From Candidatus Woesearchaeota archaeon (GTDB lineage Archaea > Nanobdellota > Nanobdellia > Woesearchaeales > BM511), in NCBI GenBank assembly GCA_002867475.1, contig PKTL01000082.1:1-48520 (forward strand): DNA of 48,520 nucleotides, read 5' to 3'. The notes beneath the pieces are model-generated. The model did no database searches and had not been told where the DNA came from. It saw nothing but the letters and a program-made list of their open reading frames with translations. Numbering within the stretch: the stretch's first letter is position 1; each line of letters opens with the position of its first letter. The position numbers and the translations under genes were made by a program. Shown here in pieces: positions 15,968 to 22,571 of the stretch.

Positions 15968-16291
15968 TTAGTCATTAATTTCTAGAATCTTTATTATAAG
16001 CCATATGATTCCACCAAGGATTATGAGCGGGGCAAATAATACGATAAATATTATTGAGGATATTATTGTTAAGATGAGTCCTATTAGTATAAGAAATCCG
16101 ACCACTACAATTAGGGGAATTGATACTCCAAGACTAATCAAAAATATTATTCCTATAATTCCACCTATTAAAAGGAATAACAACGAGACTAAGGGTGAGA
16201 GTGGTGTTAATAGAAGTGCTACAAAAAATAGTAGTATTACAAGAAAGATTGTTTTCAAGGTCTTATTTATCTTTATTTTCTTTTTTATCAT
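15968..16291 (-). CDS. Small integral membrane protein (107 aa)
   Basis: Almost entirely hydrophobic, with about four membrane helices after a basic N-terminus (MIKKKIKINKTLKTIF), composed mostly of I, L, V and G. No catalytic or transport motif can be seen. It starts one base after the stop of the winged-helix gene at 16293 and is therefore co-transcribed with it. In small regulators of this kind the adjacent membrane protein can be a sensor or target; that role is inference. Confidence 0.7.
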   Translation of the reverse strand: MIKKKIKINKTLKTIFLVILLFFVALLLTPLSPLVSLLFLLIGGIIGIIFLISLGVSIPLIVVVGFLILIGLILTIISSIIFIVLFAPLIILGGIIWLIIKILEIND

Positions 16292-16292
16292 T

Positions 16293-16694
16293 TTACATCT
16301 TTTTATCCACTTTTTCAGCGACTTTTTTTAGGTCATCAAATAGTTTTATGCTATCATTTTTTAATAATTCTATTAGTTCAATTAAGTTTTTACCTCTAAG
16401 AACATAGCCATTATCAACTAATCTGATGATGTTTGAACTTAACATTTTGTTTAGATGGTGCACTACTGTTCCTCTAGAAAGTCCTGTTATGTATGCTAGT
16501 TCATCGCTTGAAAGGATTTTTTGATCTTTAGCATTCTTTAGAAGGGTGATAAATATACGATAACAGCTTTTATCCTTATCACGAAGATTGAAAAGACCTA
16601 AACTTGAACCTATCCATTGTAATTCTTCGTCTATTTGCTCTGGAACATCTCTATTCATTCGCACTATTGTGATCTTGGTAAAACTGTATCTCAT
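16293..16694 (-). CDS. Winged-helix regulator, candidate heat-shock repressor
   Basis: A 133-residue DNA-binding protein. A winged helix-turn-helix occupies about residues 55-100: LSSDELAYITGLSRGTVVHH is the HTH, followed by LNKMLSSNIIRLVDNGYVLRG as helix and wing. The C-terminus is a helical dimerisation-type tail. Start ATG 16694 is supported by a minus-strand TATA (ATTTATAAAT, 16716-16725) about 25 nt upstream. It diverges from grpE-dnaK, whose promoter is packed with inverted repeats, so it is the natural candidate to bind them, comparable in role to Phr or HrcA but not evidently homologous to HrcA. A 13-bp direct repeat (16703-16715 and 16722-16734) flanks its own TATA box. Confidence 0.8.
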   Translation of the reverse strand: MRYSFTKITIVRMNRDVPEQIDEELQWIGSSLGLFNLRDKDKSCYRIFITLLKNAKDQKILSSDELAYITGLSRGTVVHHLNKMLSSNIIRLVDNGYVLRGKNLIELIELLKNDSIKLFDDLKKVAEKVDKKM

Positions 16695-16745
16695 AGTTAT
16701 GCAATATTTTTGAGATTTATAAATATTTTTGAGAAAAAAACAAAA

Positions 16746-16864
16746 GATTTATATATGATTGTCGATTTTAAATCAACAGTTGATTTTAAATCAACGAAAA
16801 TTAGTTATTTTTCGTTGGTCATCAAAAATAAATTTTGATAAATCAACGAAAATTTGGTTGGTGA
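16746..16864 (+). promoter_or_regulatory. Heat-shock operon promoter with operator array
   Basis: A TATA box (GATTTATATATG, about 16746-16757) is followed by four inverted repeats: TCGATTTTAAATCAA (16762-16776, one mismatch), TTGATTTTAAATCAA (16780-16794, perfect 7-bp arms), CAACGAAAA/TTTTCGTTG (16792-16800 with 16809-16817) and ATCAAAA/TTTTGAT (16821-16827 with 16833-16839). AAATCAACGAAAATT occurs twice (16788-16802, 16840-16854). The first two boxes are 18 bp apart, near two helical turns, over the expected transcription start. GGTGA at 16860-16864 is the grpE ribosome site. Confidence 0.75.
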
Positions 16865-16872
16865 ATATTAAG

Positions 16873-17364
16873 ATGAAAGATAAAAAAAGTGAAGAAAAAA
16901 CCAAAAAAACTGGCAAAAAAGAAGAAAAGTCAGAATTAGAAAAATCAAACGAGAAAATAATCGACCTAACAAGCACTCTACAAAGATTACAAGCGGACTT
17001 TGAAAACTATAAAAGAAGAACTGAAACAGAAAAATCAGAATTCATGATCTATTCAAATTCGGAACTAATAAAAAAACTATTACCTCTTTTGGATAATTTT
17101 GAAATTGCACTAAAAAATACAGAAAAGCATGAAGAATTCATTAAAGGTATAGAATTGATATTCTCTCAATTTATAGATATTCTAAAAGACAGAAAAGTAG
17201 AAAGAATAAAAAGTGTCGGCGAAAAATTGGATCCAAATAAACACGAAGCATTAATGGCTCAGGAATCAAATGAAGAATCAAACATGATTCTTGAAGAATT
17301 TCAATCAGGGTATACAATAGGTGAAAAAATACTAAGACCTGCAAAAGTCAAAGTAAGCAAGTAA
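16873..17364 (+). CDS. grpE: Nucleotide exchange factor GrpE
   Basis: Cytosolic exchange factor that releases ADP from DnaK. The 163-residue product has a basic, lysine- and glutamate-rich N-terminal tail, a long coiled coil (DLTSTLQRLQADFENYKRRT) and the conserved C-terminal beta domain with DPNKHEALM and EFQSGYTIGEKILRPAKVKV. Length is slightly short for the family. ATG 16873 is chosen because GGTGA lies eight bases upstream; the frame stays open further upstream but runs through the operator array. It leads the grpE-dnaK-HD-dnaJ series. Confidence 0.95.
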   Translation: MKDKKSEEKTKKTGKKEEKSELEKSNEKIIDLTSTLQRLQADFENYKRRTETEKSEFMIYSNSELIKKLLPLLDNFEIALKNTEKHEEFIKGIELIFSQFIDILKDRKVERIKSVGEKLDPNKHEALMAQESNEESNMILEEFQSGYTIGEKILRPAKVKVSK

Positions 17365-17428
17365 ATCATATTAAAATATTCAAAAATAAATAAAAAATAA
17401 AAAATAATTCGAAAAATAGGAGGAAAAA

Positions 17429-17476
17429 ATGGCAAAAATCAATGAGGTTTTCAACTTCAAGATTTTAGCATTTTAA
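17429..17476 (+). CDS. 15-codon leader ORF before dnaK
   Basis: [15 protein letters not shown], starting at ATG 17429 six bases after a perfect AGGAGG (17419-17424) and ending 11 nt before the dnaK start. dnaK itself has no Shine-Dalgarno of its own. The leader opens with the same bases as dnaK: AAAATGGCAAAAAT occurs at both starts, 59 bp apart. This looks like a small insertion or duplication that separated dnaK from its original ribosome site. DnaK synthesis would then depend on termination and re-initiation. Confidence 0.55.
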   Translation: MAKINEVFNFKILAF

Positions 17477-17487
17477 AAAAGAATAAA

Positions 17488-19380
17488 ATGGCAAAAATAA
17501 TCGGAATCGATCTGGGAACAACATTCTCAGCAGTAGCAGTACTCGAAGGAGGAAAACCAGTAATAATACCAAATAGTGAAGGTGCAAGAACAACACCTTC
17601 AGTAGTGTCAATAACAAAAGAAGGAGAAAGACTAGTTGGTCAAGTTGCAAGAAACCAAGCAATAACAAACCCAGAACACACAGTAAGAAGTATTAAAAGG
17701 TACATGGGCGAAGACTATAAGTCAAAAATATGGGATAAAGATTACACACCTCAAGAAATAAGTGCGATGGTTCTACAAAAATTAAAAAGCGATGCTGAAA
17801 GCTATCTTGGTGGAAAAGTAGAAAAAGCAGTAATCACAGTTCCAGCATACTTCACAGATTCACAACGTCAAGCAACAAAAGACGCAGGAAAAATAGCAGG
17901 ATTAGAAGTAGAAAGGATAATCAATGAACCAACAGCAGCAAGTTTAGCTTATGGGATTGATAAGTCAGATGATCATACAGTATTGGTGTTTGATTTTGGA
18001 GGAGGAACATTTGACGTTTCAATACTTGAATTAAGTGATGGTGTATTCGAAGTAAAAGCAACAAATGGAGACAATCATTTAGGAGGGGATGACGTTGACC
18101 AAGTAATCATAGATTGGTTAGCTGAAGAATTCAAAAAAGAAACAGGTGTTGATTTAAAAGCTGATAATGTAGCACTTCAAAGATTAAAAGAAGCAAGCGA
18201 GAAGGCAAAAATAGAATTATATGGAAAAACAACAACAGATATCAATTTACCTTTCATAACAGCAGACCAAAGTGGTCCAAAACATTTAAACAAACAACTA
18301 TCAAGAGCCAAATTTGAACAAATGATTGGTGACATAATTGAAAAATTAAAAAAGCCAACAGAACAAGCATTAAAAGATGCGAAAATGAGCTCAAGCGACA
18401 TACACAAAGTAATATTTGTTGGGGGAAGCACAAGAATCCCAGCAGTTCAAGAACTAGTTAAAAAAATAACAGGAAAAGATGGAGATAAATCAGTAAATCC
18501 AGATGAAGCAGTAGCAATGGGTGCAGCAATCCAAGCAGGAATACTTGGTGGAGAAGTAAAAGATGTATTACTTCTTGACGTAACACCTCTTAGTTTCGGA
18601 TTAGAAACACTAGGTGGGGTATTCACAAAACTCATTGAGAAAAACACAACTATTCCAACAAAGAAAAGCCAGATATTTAGCACAGCAGCAGATAATCAAA
18701 CAGCTGTAACAATAAGGATAGCACAAGGAGAAAGACCTATGTTTAATGATAATAAATTACTTGGAAACTTTGATCTTATGGGAATTCCACCAGCACCAAG
18801 GGGAGTGCCGCAAGTAGAAGTAGAATTTGACATTGACGCTAATGGAATCCTAAATGTGAAAGCAAAAGATCTTGGAACTGGAAAAGAGCAAAGCATAAAG
18901 ATAACAGCATCAACTAACTTAAGTGATGAAGAAATCGAAAAGATGAAAAAAGAAGCTGAAGAAAATCTAGATGCTGACAAGAAAAAAGCTGAAGAAATAG
19001 AAACAATAAACACAGCAGATACTTTAGTTTATTCTTCAGAAAAAATGTTCAAAGATTTCGAAGGAAAAGTTGACGAAAAAGAAGTAGAAGTTGTCAAAAA
19101 AGATATTGAAGAATTAAAGAAATTAAATGAAGCAGAGACTAAAGACATTGAAGCAATGAAGAAAAAAATTGAAGAAATCAATGAGAAAATTCAAAAGCTT
19201 TCAACAGAACTTTATCAAAAAGCAGCAGCAGAACAACAAGCAGCACAAGCAGCGCCCGGTGGAGCACCAGGTGAAGAAACAAGTGATGGTAAAAAAGAAA
19301 AAGTTGTAGATGCAGAAGTTGTAGATGATGAAAAGTTTGACGATGAAAAAGACGATAAGAAAAAAGAAAAGAAGGAATAA
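17488..19380 (+). CDS. dnaK: Molecular chaperone DnaK (Hsp70)
   Basis: ATP-dependent foldase of 630 residues. N-terminal ATPase domain with [47 protein letters not shown] and [11 protein letters not shown]; the [14 protein letters not shown] linker; substrate domain; and helical lid. The tail is Ala/Gln/Gly-rich then strongly charged ([14 protein letters not shown]) instead of a classical EEVD. The short quadrant ([15 protein letters not shown]) is the Gram-positive form. Archaeal Hsp70 genes are known to be of bacterial origin and this one fits. The start is preceded by a leader ORF that owns the strong ribosome site. Confidence 0.97.
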   Translation: MAKIIGIDLGTTFSAVAVLEGGKPVIIPNSEGARTTPSVVSITKEGERLVGQVARNQAITNPEHTVRSIKRYMGEDYKSKIWDKDYTPQEISAMVLQKLKSDAESYLGGKVEKAVITVPAYFTDSQRQATKDAGKIAGLEVERIINEPTAASLAYGIDKSDDHTVLVFDFGGGTFDVSILELSDGVFEVKATNGDNHLGGDDVDQVIIDWLAEEFKKETGVDLKADNVALQRLKEASEKAKIELYGKTTTDINLPFITADQSGPKHLNKQLSRAKFEQMIGDIIEKLKKPTEQALKDAKMSSSDIHKVIFVGGSTRIPAVQELVKKITGKDGDKSVNPDEAVAMGAAIQAGILGGEVKDVLLLDVTPLSFGLETLGGVFTKLIEKNTTIPTKKSQIFSTAADNQTAVTIRIAQGERPMFNDNKLLGNFDLMGIPPAPRGVPQVEVEFDIDANGILNVKAKDLGTGKEQSIKITASTNLSDEEIEKMKKEAEENLDADKKKAEEIETINTADTLVYSSEKMFKDFEGKVDEKEVEVVKKDIEELKKLNEAETKDIEAMKKKIEEINEKIQKLSTELYQKAAAEQQAAQAAPGGAPGEETSDGKKEKVVDAEVVDDEKFDDEKDDKKKEKKE

Positions 19381-19430
19381 TTTCTTCTAACTTTATTTTT
19401 TTTTATTAAATGAAGTGAATACTCATCTAT

Positions 19431-19684
19431 TGGACATAGTCCAGAGATACAAAACTCTGTTTTAGTATCTTTTAAGGTGAGGATGTGCTATTTTACACAT
19501 ATTCACACAAAGAGAGCTAAGCTCTCTTGTGCCCTGAAGAGTTATACTCTTCATGTGCTTCATGCTCAAAGACCAAGTATGATTTTGCATTTGATGCAAA
19601 ATACATACAAAAATTATTTTTAATAATTTTGTACACAAGAGCTTGCCTCTTGTTGTACTTCGGGATTTAGTCCGGGGTCTTTGA
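19431..19684. ncRNA. Hairpin array, candidate structured RNA
   Basis: This gap of 338 bp holds no gene but about nine consecutive hairpins: 19431-19443 (5 bp, loop ATA), 19445-19470 (11 bp, one bulge, loop TCT), 19477-19506 (4+5 bp), 19506-19531 (11-12 bp, one bulge), 19536-19552 (7 bp, loop TAT), 19582-19602 (9 bp, loop TTG), 19606-19633 (12 bp, one bulge, loop TTT) and 19635-19653 (7 bp). TCAAAGACC (19566-19574) pairs with GGTCTTTGA (19676-19684), closing the last three into a multibranch. I see no RNase P, SRP or tRNA consensus. It could equally be an intercistronic mRNA structure; strand is uncertain. Confidence 0.5.
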
Positions 19685-19718
19685 TTTTTGTGAAATAATA
19701 AACAAAGATGGTGATTTA

Positions 19719-20360
19719 ATGAATATACCTACGGTTCCTGAATGCTACAGATTAATGAGTGAATATAGTTTACCAATAAACATTATTAGACACTCTGAAC
19801 AAGTTGCAAAAATATCTGTGTTTTTAGGTAAAAAATTAATTGAAAAAGGAAAAGAAATAAATCTTGAACTATTAAGGGTTAGTGCTTTACTCCATGACAT
19901 AGCCAAACCAATTGACTTTAAACATTTTAAATTAGATCCTAATTTTACTAGTTTTAAACCATCAAAAAAAGATGTTGAAACTTGGAAAAAATTAAAAGAT
20001 GAAAGTGGAGATTTAAAACATGAACAAGCAGGGGTATTGCTTCTTCAAAAATTAGGTTATGTGGATGTAGCAAAAATAGTTGGAAAACATGGATATTCGA
20101 AAGTAATTGAAGGTTTTGATAATTATGAAGAAAAAATATTATATTATGCTGATAAATTAGTAAAACATGATCAAATAAGACCTATGAAAGAGAGGTTAGA
20201 AGAAGGCCACAAAAGGTATGTGGGAGGACCTCCATATAGTAAAGAAGTTGAAGAAACTGACAAAAAAATATTTGAACTGGAAGAGGAACTCTTAAAAAAG
20301 GCAGGTGTTTCCCAAAAGGATATTATAGAACTAAATAATATCTGTATAGATAAGGTTTAA
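19719..20360 (+). CDS. HD-domain phosphohydrolase in the chaperone operon
   Basis: A 213-residue HD-superfamily protein. Metal ligands: H25 (IIRHSEQVA), H59-D60 (ALLHDIAKP), a later GKHGY and D at YYADKLVKHD. HD proteins hydrolyse phosphate esters of nucleotides or signalling molecules; the substrate here cannot be told. GGTGAT lies directly upstream of the ATG. The gene sits between dnaK and dnaJ and ends 3 nt before the dnaJ start, so the two are co-translated. This is an unusual member for a chaperone operon. A PhoH- or tRNA-metabolising-type HD role is possible but unsupported. Confidence 0.85.
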   Translation: MNIPTVPECYRLMSEYSLPINIIRHSEQVAKISVFLGKKLIEKGKEINLELLRVSALLHDIAKPIDFKHFKLDPNFTSFKPSKKDVETWKKLKDESGDLKHEQAGVLLLQKLGYVDVAKIVGKHGYSKVIEGFDNYEEKILYYADKLVKHDQIRPMKERLEEGHKRYVGGPPYSKEVEETDKKIFELEEELLKKAGVSQKDIIELNNICIDKV

Positions 20361-20363
20361 AAA

Positions 20364-21497
20364 ATGAGCAAGAAGGATTATTATGAATCATTAGGAATCT
20401 CAAAAGATGCATCTAAAGAAGAGATAAAAAAAGCTTACAAAAAGCTTGCAAAAAAATATCACCCAGACTTAAATAAGGGTGATCCAAAATCTGCAGATAA
20501 ATTCAAAGAGATAAATGAAGCCGCAAGCGTACTAACTGATGATAAGAAAAGAGCAAACTATGATCGTTTCGGAACAGCAGACGAACAGTTTCAAGGATTT
20601 GGCGGAGGAAGCGGATTCGATGGTTTTGGAGGATTTGGTGGAGGCGACTTTGGCGGTTTTGAGGACATATTTGAATCATTTTTTGGCGGAGGTGGAAGAC
20701 GAAGCCGAAAAAAACGAGGTGGGCCAATACCTGGAGATGATTTAAGGTTTAGCATGACAATCACTCTTAATGATGCCTATGAAGGTATTGAAAAAGAGAT
20801 AAGATATAATAGGCTTGGAACGTGTACAACATGCAAAGGCAAAGGTGCAGAGAATCCTGATGATATCGAAACTTGTGAAATGTGTGGGGGTGCAGGTCAA
20901 GTCACTCAAGCACAACGAACACCTTTTGGAGTTTTTCAAACAACTAAAACCTGTCCAACTTGCCGTGGCGAAGGAAGAACCATAAAAAATCCATGTAAGA
21001 CCTGTCAAGGTGACGGAAGAGTTGATGAGAAAAAAACTCTGAAAGTTGATATACCTGCAGGAATCGATGAAGGACAATCATTAAGGATAAATAATGAAGG
21101 TGATGCCGGCATCAAAGGGGGTTCATACGGTGATCTTTATGTGCAGATTAGCATAAAAACTCATAAAATTTTTGAAAGACATGGAAGAGACCTTTATATG
21201 GAAATGCCTATAAGCATAACACAAGCAGCAATAGGTGGAACTATTGAAGTGCCGACAATGAAGGGCAAATCAACACTTAAAATTCCAAGTGGAACTCAAA
21301 GCGATACAGTGTTTCGGATGAAAGACAAAGGATTTCCAACTATTGGAGGAAGCGCTAGAGGAAGTCAAATGGTAAAAGTGATTGTGGAGATACCAACTAC
21401 TTTGAACAAGAAGCAAAAAGAGCTTTTGGAAGAGTTTGAGAAAGCAAGTGAAAGTCCACAAAAGAAATTCTTTGATAAGATTAAAAACATGTTTTAA
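20364..21497 (+). CDS. dnaJ: Co-chaperone DnaJ (Hsp40)
   Basis: Type I J-protein of 377 residues that delivers substrates to DnaK and triggers its ATPase. The J domain (1-70) has HPD at 33-35; a Gly/Phe region follows (FGGGSGFDGFGGFGGG); four CxxCxGxG zinc repeats are CTTCKGKG, CEMCGGAG, CPTCRGEG and CKTCQGDG; then come the two C-terminal beta domains and dimerisation end. Length is normal. GGTTTAAAAA before the ATG is a weak ribosome site and translation is probably coupled to the HD gene. Confidence 0.97.
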   Translation: MSKKDYYESLGISKDASKEEIKKAYKKLAKKYHPDLNKGDPKSADKFKEINEAASVLTDDKKRANYDRFGTADEQFQGFGGGSGFDGFGGFGGGDFGGFEDIFESFFGGGGRRSRKKRGGPIPGDDLRFSMTITLNDAYEGIEKEIRYNRLGTCTTCKGKGAENPDDIETCEMCGGAGQVTQAQRTPFGVFQTTKTCPTCRGEGRTIKNPCKTCQGDGRVDEKKTLKVDIPAGIDEGQSLRINNEGDAGIKGGSYGDLYVQISIKTHKIFERHGRDLYMEMPISITQAAIGGTIEVPTMKGKSTLKIPSGTQSDTVFRMKDKGFPTIGGSARGSQMVKVIVEIPTTLNKKQKELLEEFEKASESPQKKFFDKIKNMF

Positions 21498-21536
21498 TTA
21501 GAAAGCTTTATAATTAATTAATCATTTTTAAAAAAT

Positions 21537-21833
21537 ATGGAATTTGGGGATATTAGGAATAATTTAAGATATTTGCAAACAAAGGGATATAAAACTCCTA
21601 GTGCAAGAAGAAGTGCATTTAACTTAGTTATTCGAGGAGATATGGATGATGCTTTTTTATATGATTCATTTAATTCATTGGATGAATTAGCACATTTAGA
21701 TTTTACAAACTTAGATGAAGAATTAAAAATAAAACCTAGAAATATTGGATCTGCTGAGAGAACTATTGGAAAAATTCTATATTCAAAAGGTACTGTTTCT
21801 CATAACTTAAGAAAAGAAGATTCTTATCTTTAA
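21537..21833 (+). CDS. Uncharacterised small protein (98 aa)
   Basis: Not recognised. A soluble, largely helical protein (FGDIRNNLRYLQTKGYKT, then DELAHLDFTNLDEELKIK) with a mixed charge pattern and no cysteines. A TATA-like TTTATAATTA about 29 nt before the ATG and no Shine-Dalgarno fit a leaderless gene independent of dnaJ. It converges on the H1-like gene; a 34-bp palindrome separates them. Confidence 0.6.
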   Translation: MEFGDIRNNLRYLQTKGYKTPSARRSAFNLVIRGDMDDAFLYDSFNSLDELAHLDFTNLDEELKIKPRNIGSAERTIGKILYSKGTVSHNLRKEDSYL

Positions 21834-21886
21834 TGTTTTAATTTATCATTTTTTATTTTAAGTAATTAATAATATTTAAGTTAAGC

Positions 21887-21920
21887 AAATTTGTGGAAAG
21901 AATATTCTTTCCACAAATTT
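21887..21920. terminator. Perfect 34-bp palindrome between convergent genes
   Basis: A perfect 17-bp inverted repeat with no spacer (left arm AAATTTGTGGAAAGAAT) lies between the 98-aa gene (+) and the H1-like gene (-). In RNA it forms a long hairpin from either strand. No long T-run follows on either side, so bidirectional termination or mRNA end protection is likely but not certain; a dimeric regulator site is the alternative. Confidence 0.6.
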
Positions 21921-21927
21921 TAAAAAA

Positions 21928-22419
21928 TCACTTTCTATTTTTATTGTATTCTTTTTGTTTTTCTCTATGATACTTGCAAAGCTTTATACCTTTCACAGCT
22001 TTACGTTTGCATCTAACACATTGTCCAACTTTACTTTGAGACTTGTATTTTGATCTTCGTTCCTTATTGATTCTATCTTTATTTAAGTCATAGAATTTTT
22101 GGAATCTGTTTTCATATTTTGAGCTGGTTTTACTAGAAGTTTTTTTTACAGCTTTCTTTTTTGGTGCTGTTTTCTTAATTACCTTCTTAGGTGCAGCTTT
22201 CTTTACAGTTTTCTTTTTAGGAGCTGCTTTCTTAACCGCTTTCTTAGCTGGTGCTTTTTTAGCAACTGGTTTTTTTACAGCTTTCTTTTTTGGTGCTACT
22301 TTTTTTTTAGCTGGAGCTTTCTTCACTGCTTTTGTTTTTGGCTTTGATACTGTCTTTAAAGCTGTTGTTTTAGCAGGAGTTTTTTTCTTCAGCAAACTTT
22401 TGATTTTTTTTATAACCAT
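21928..22419 (-). CDS. Histone H1-like lysine/alanine-rich protein with C-terminal zinc finger
   Basis: A 163-residue, very basic protein. Residues about 14-100 consist of tandem KKA/APKK-type repeats (AAPKKKTVKKAAPKK) like the tail of eukaryotic H1 and bacterial HctB/AlgP-type proteins, which coat DNA without a fixed fold. Residues about 100-163 are a compact basic domain with C-x2-C-x11-C-x2-H (CVRCKRK to LCKYH), a likely zinc finger that also resembles those in HNH-type and ribosome-associated proteins. GAGGT eight bases before the ATG and a TATA near 22465 on the minus strand are present. It is probably a nucleoid or RNA-binding protein. Confidence 0.75.
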   Translation of the reverse strand: MVIKKIKSLLKKKTPAKTTALKTVSKPKTKAVKKAPAKKKVAPKKKAVKKPVAKKAPAKKAVKKAAPKKKTVKKAAPKKVIKKTAPKKKAVKKTSSKTSSKYENRFQKFYDLNKDRINKERRSKYKSQSKVGQCVRCKRKAVKGIKLCKYHREKQKEYNKNRK

Positions 22420-22571
22420 ATTGAAATACCTCGTTAAGCGAAATTATATGATGTTGGATTTATAAATCTTTCTTTATTTGATAAACGGTTTTTTTAATAA
22501 GTATTAAATATTAGATCTTGATATGGAATTAGTAAGCTTTATATCTATTATAAAAACTCTTCAGATTAAAG

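Noticed and set aside
19381-19718. RNase P RNA, SRP RNA or tRNA in the dnaK-HD gap
   Set aside because: None of the consensus cores of these RNAs could be found on either strand; only the hairpins remain.
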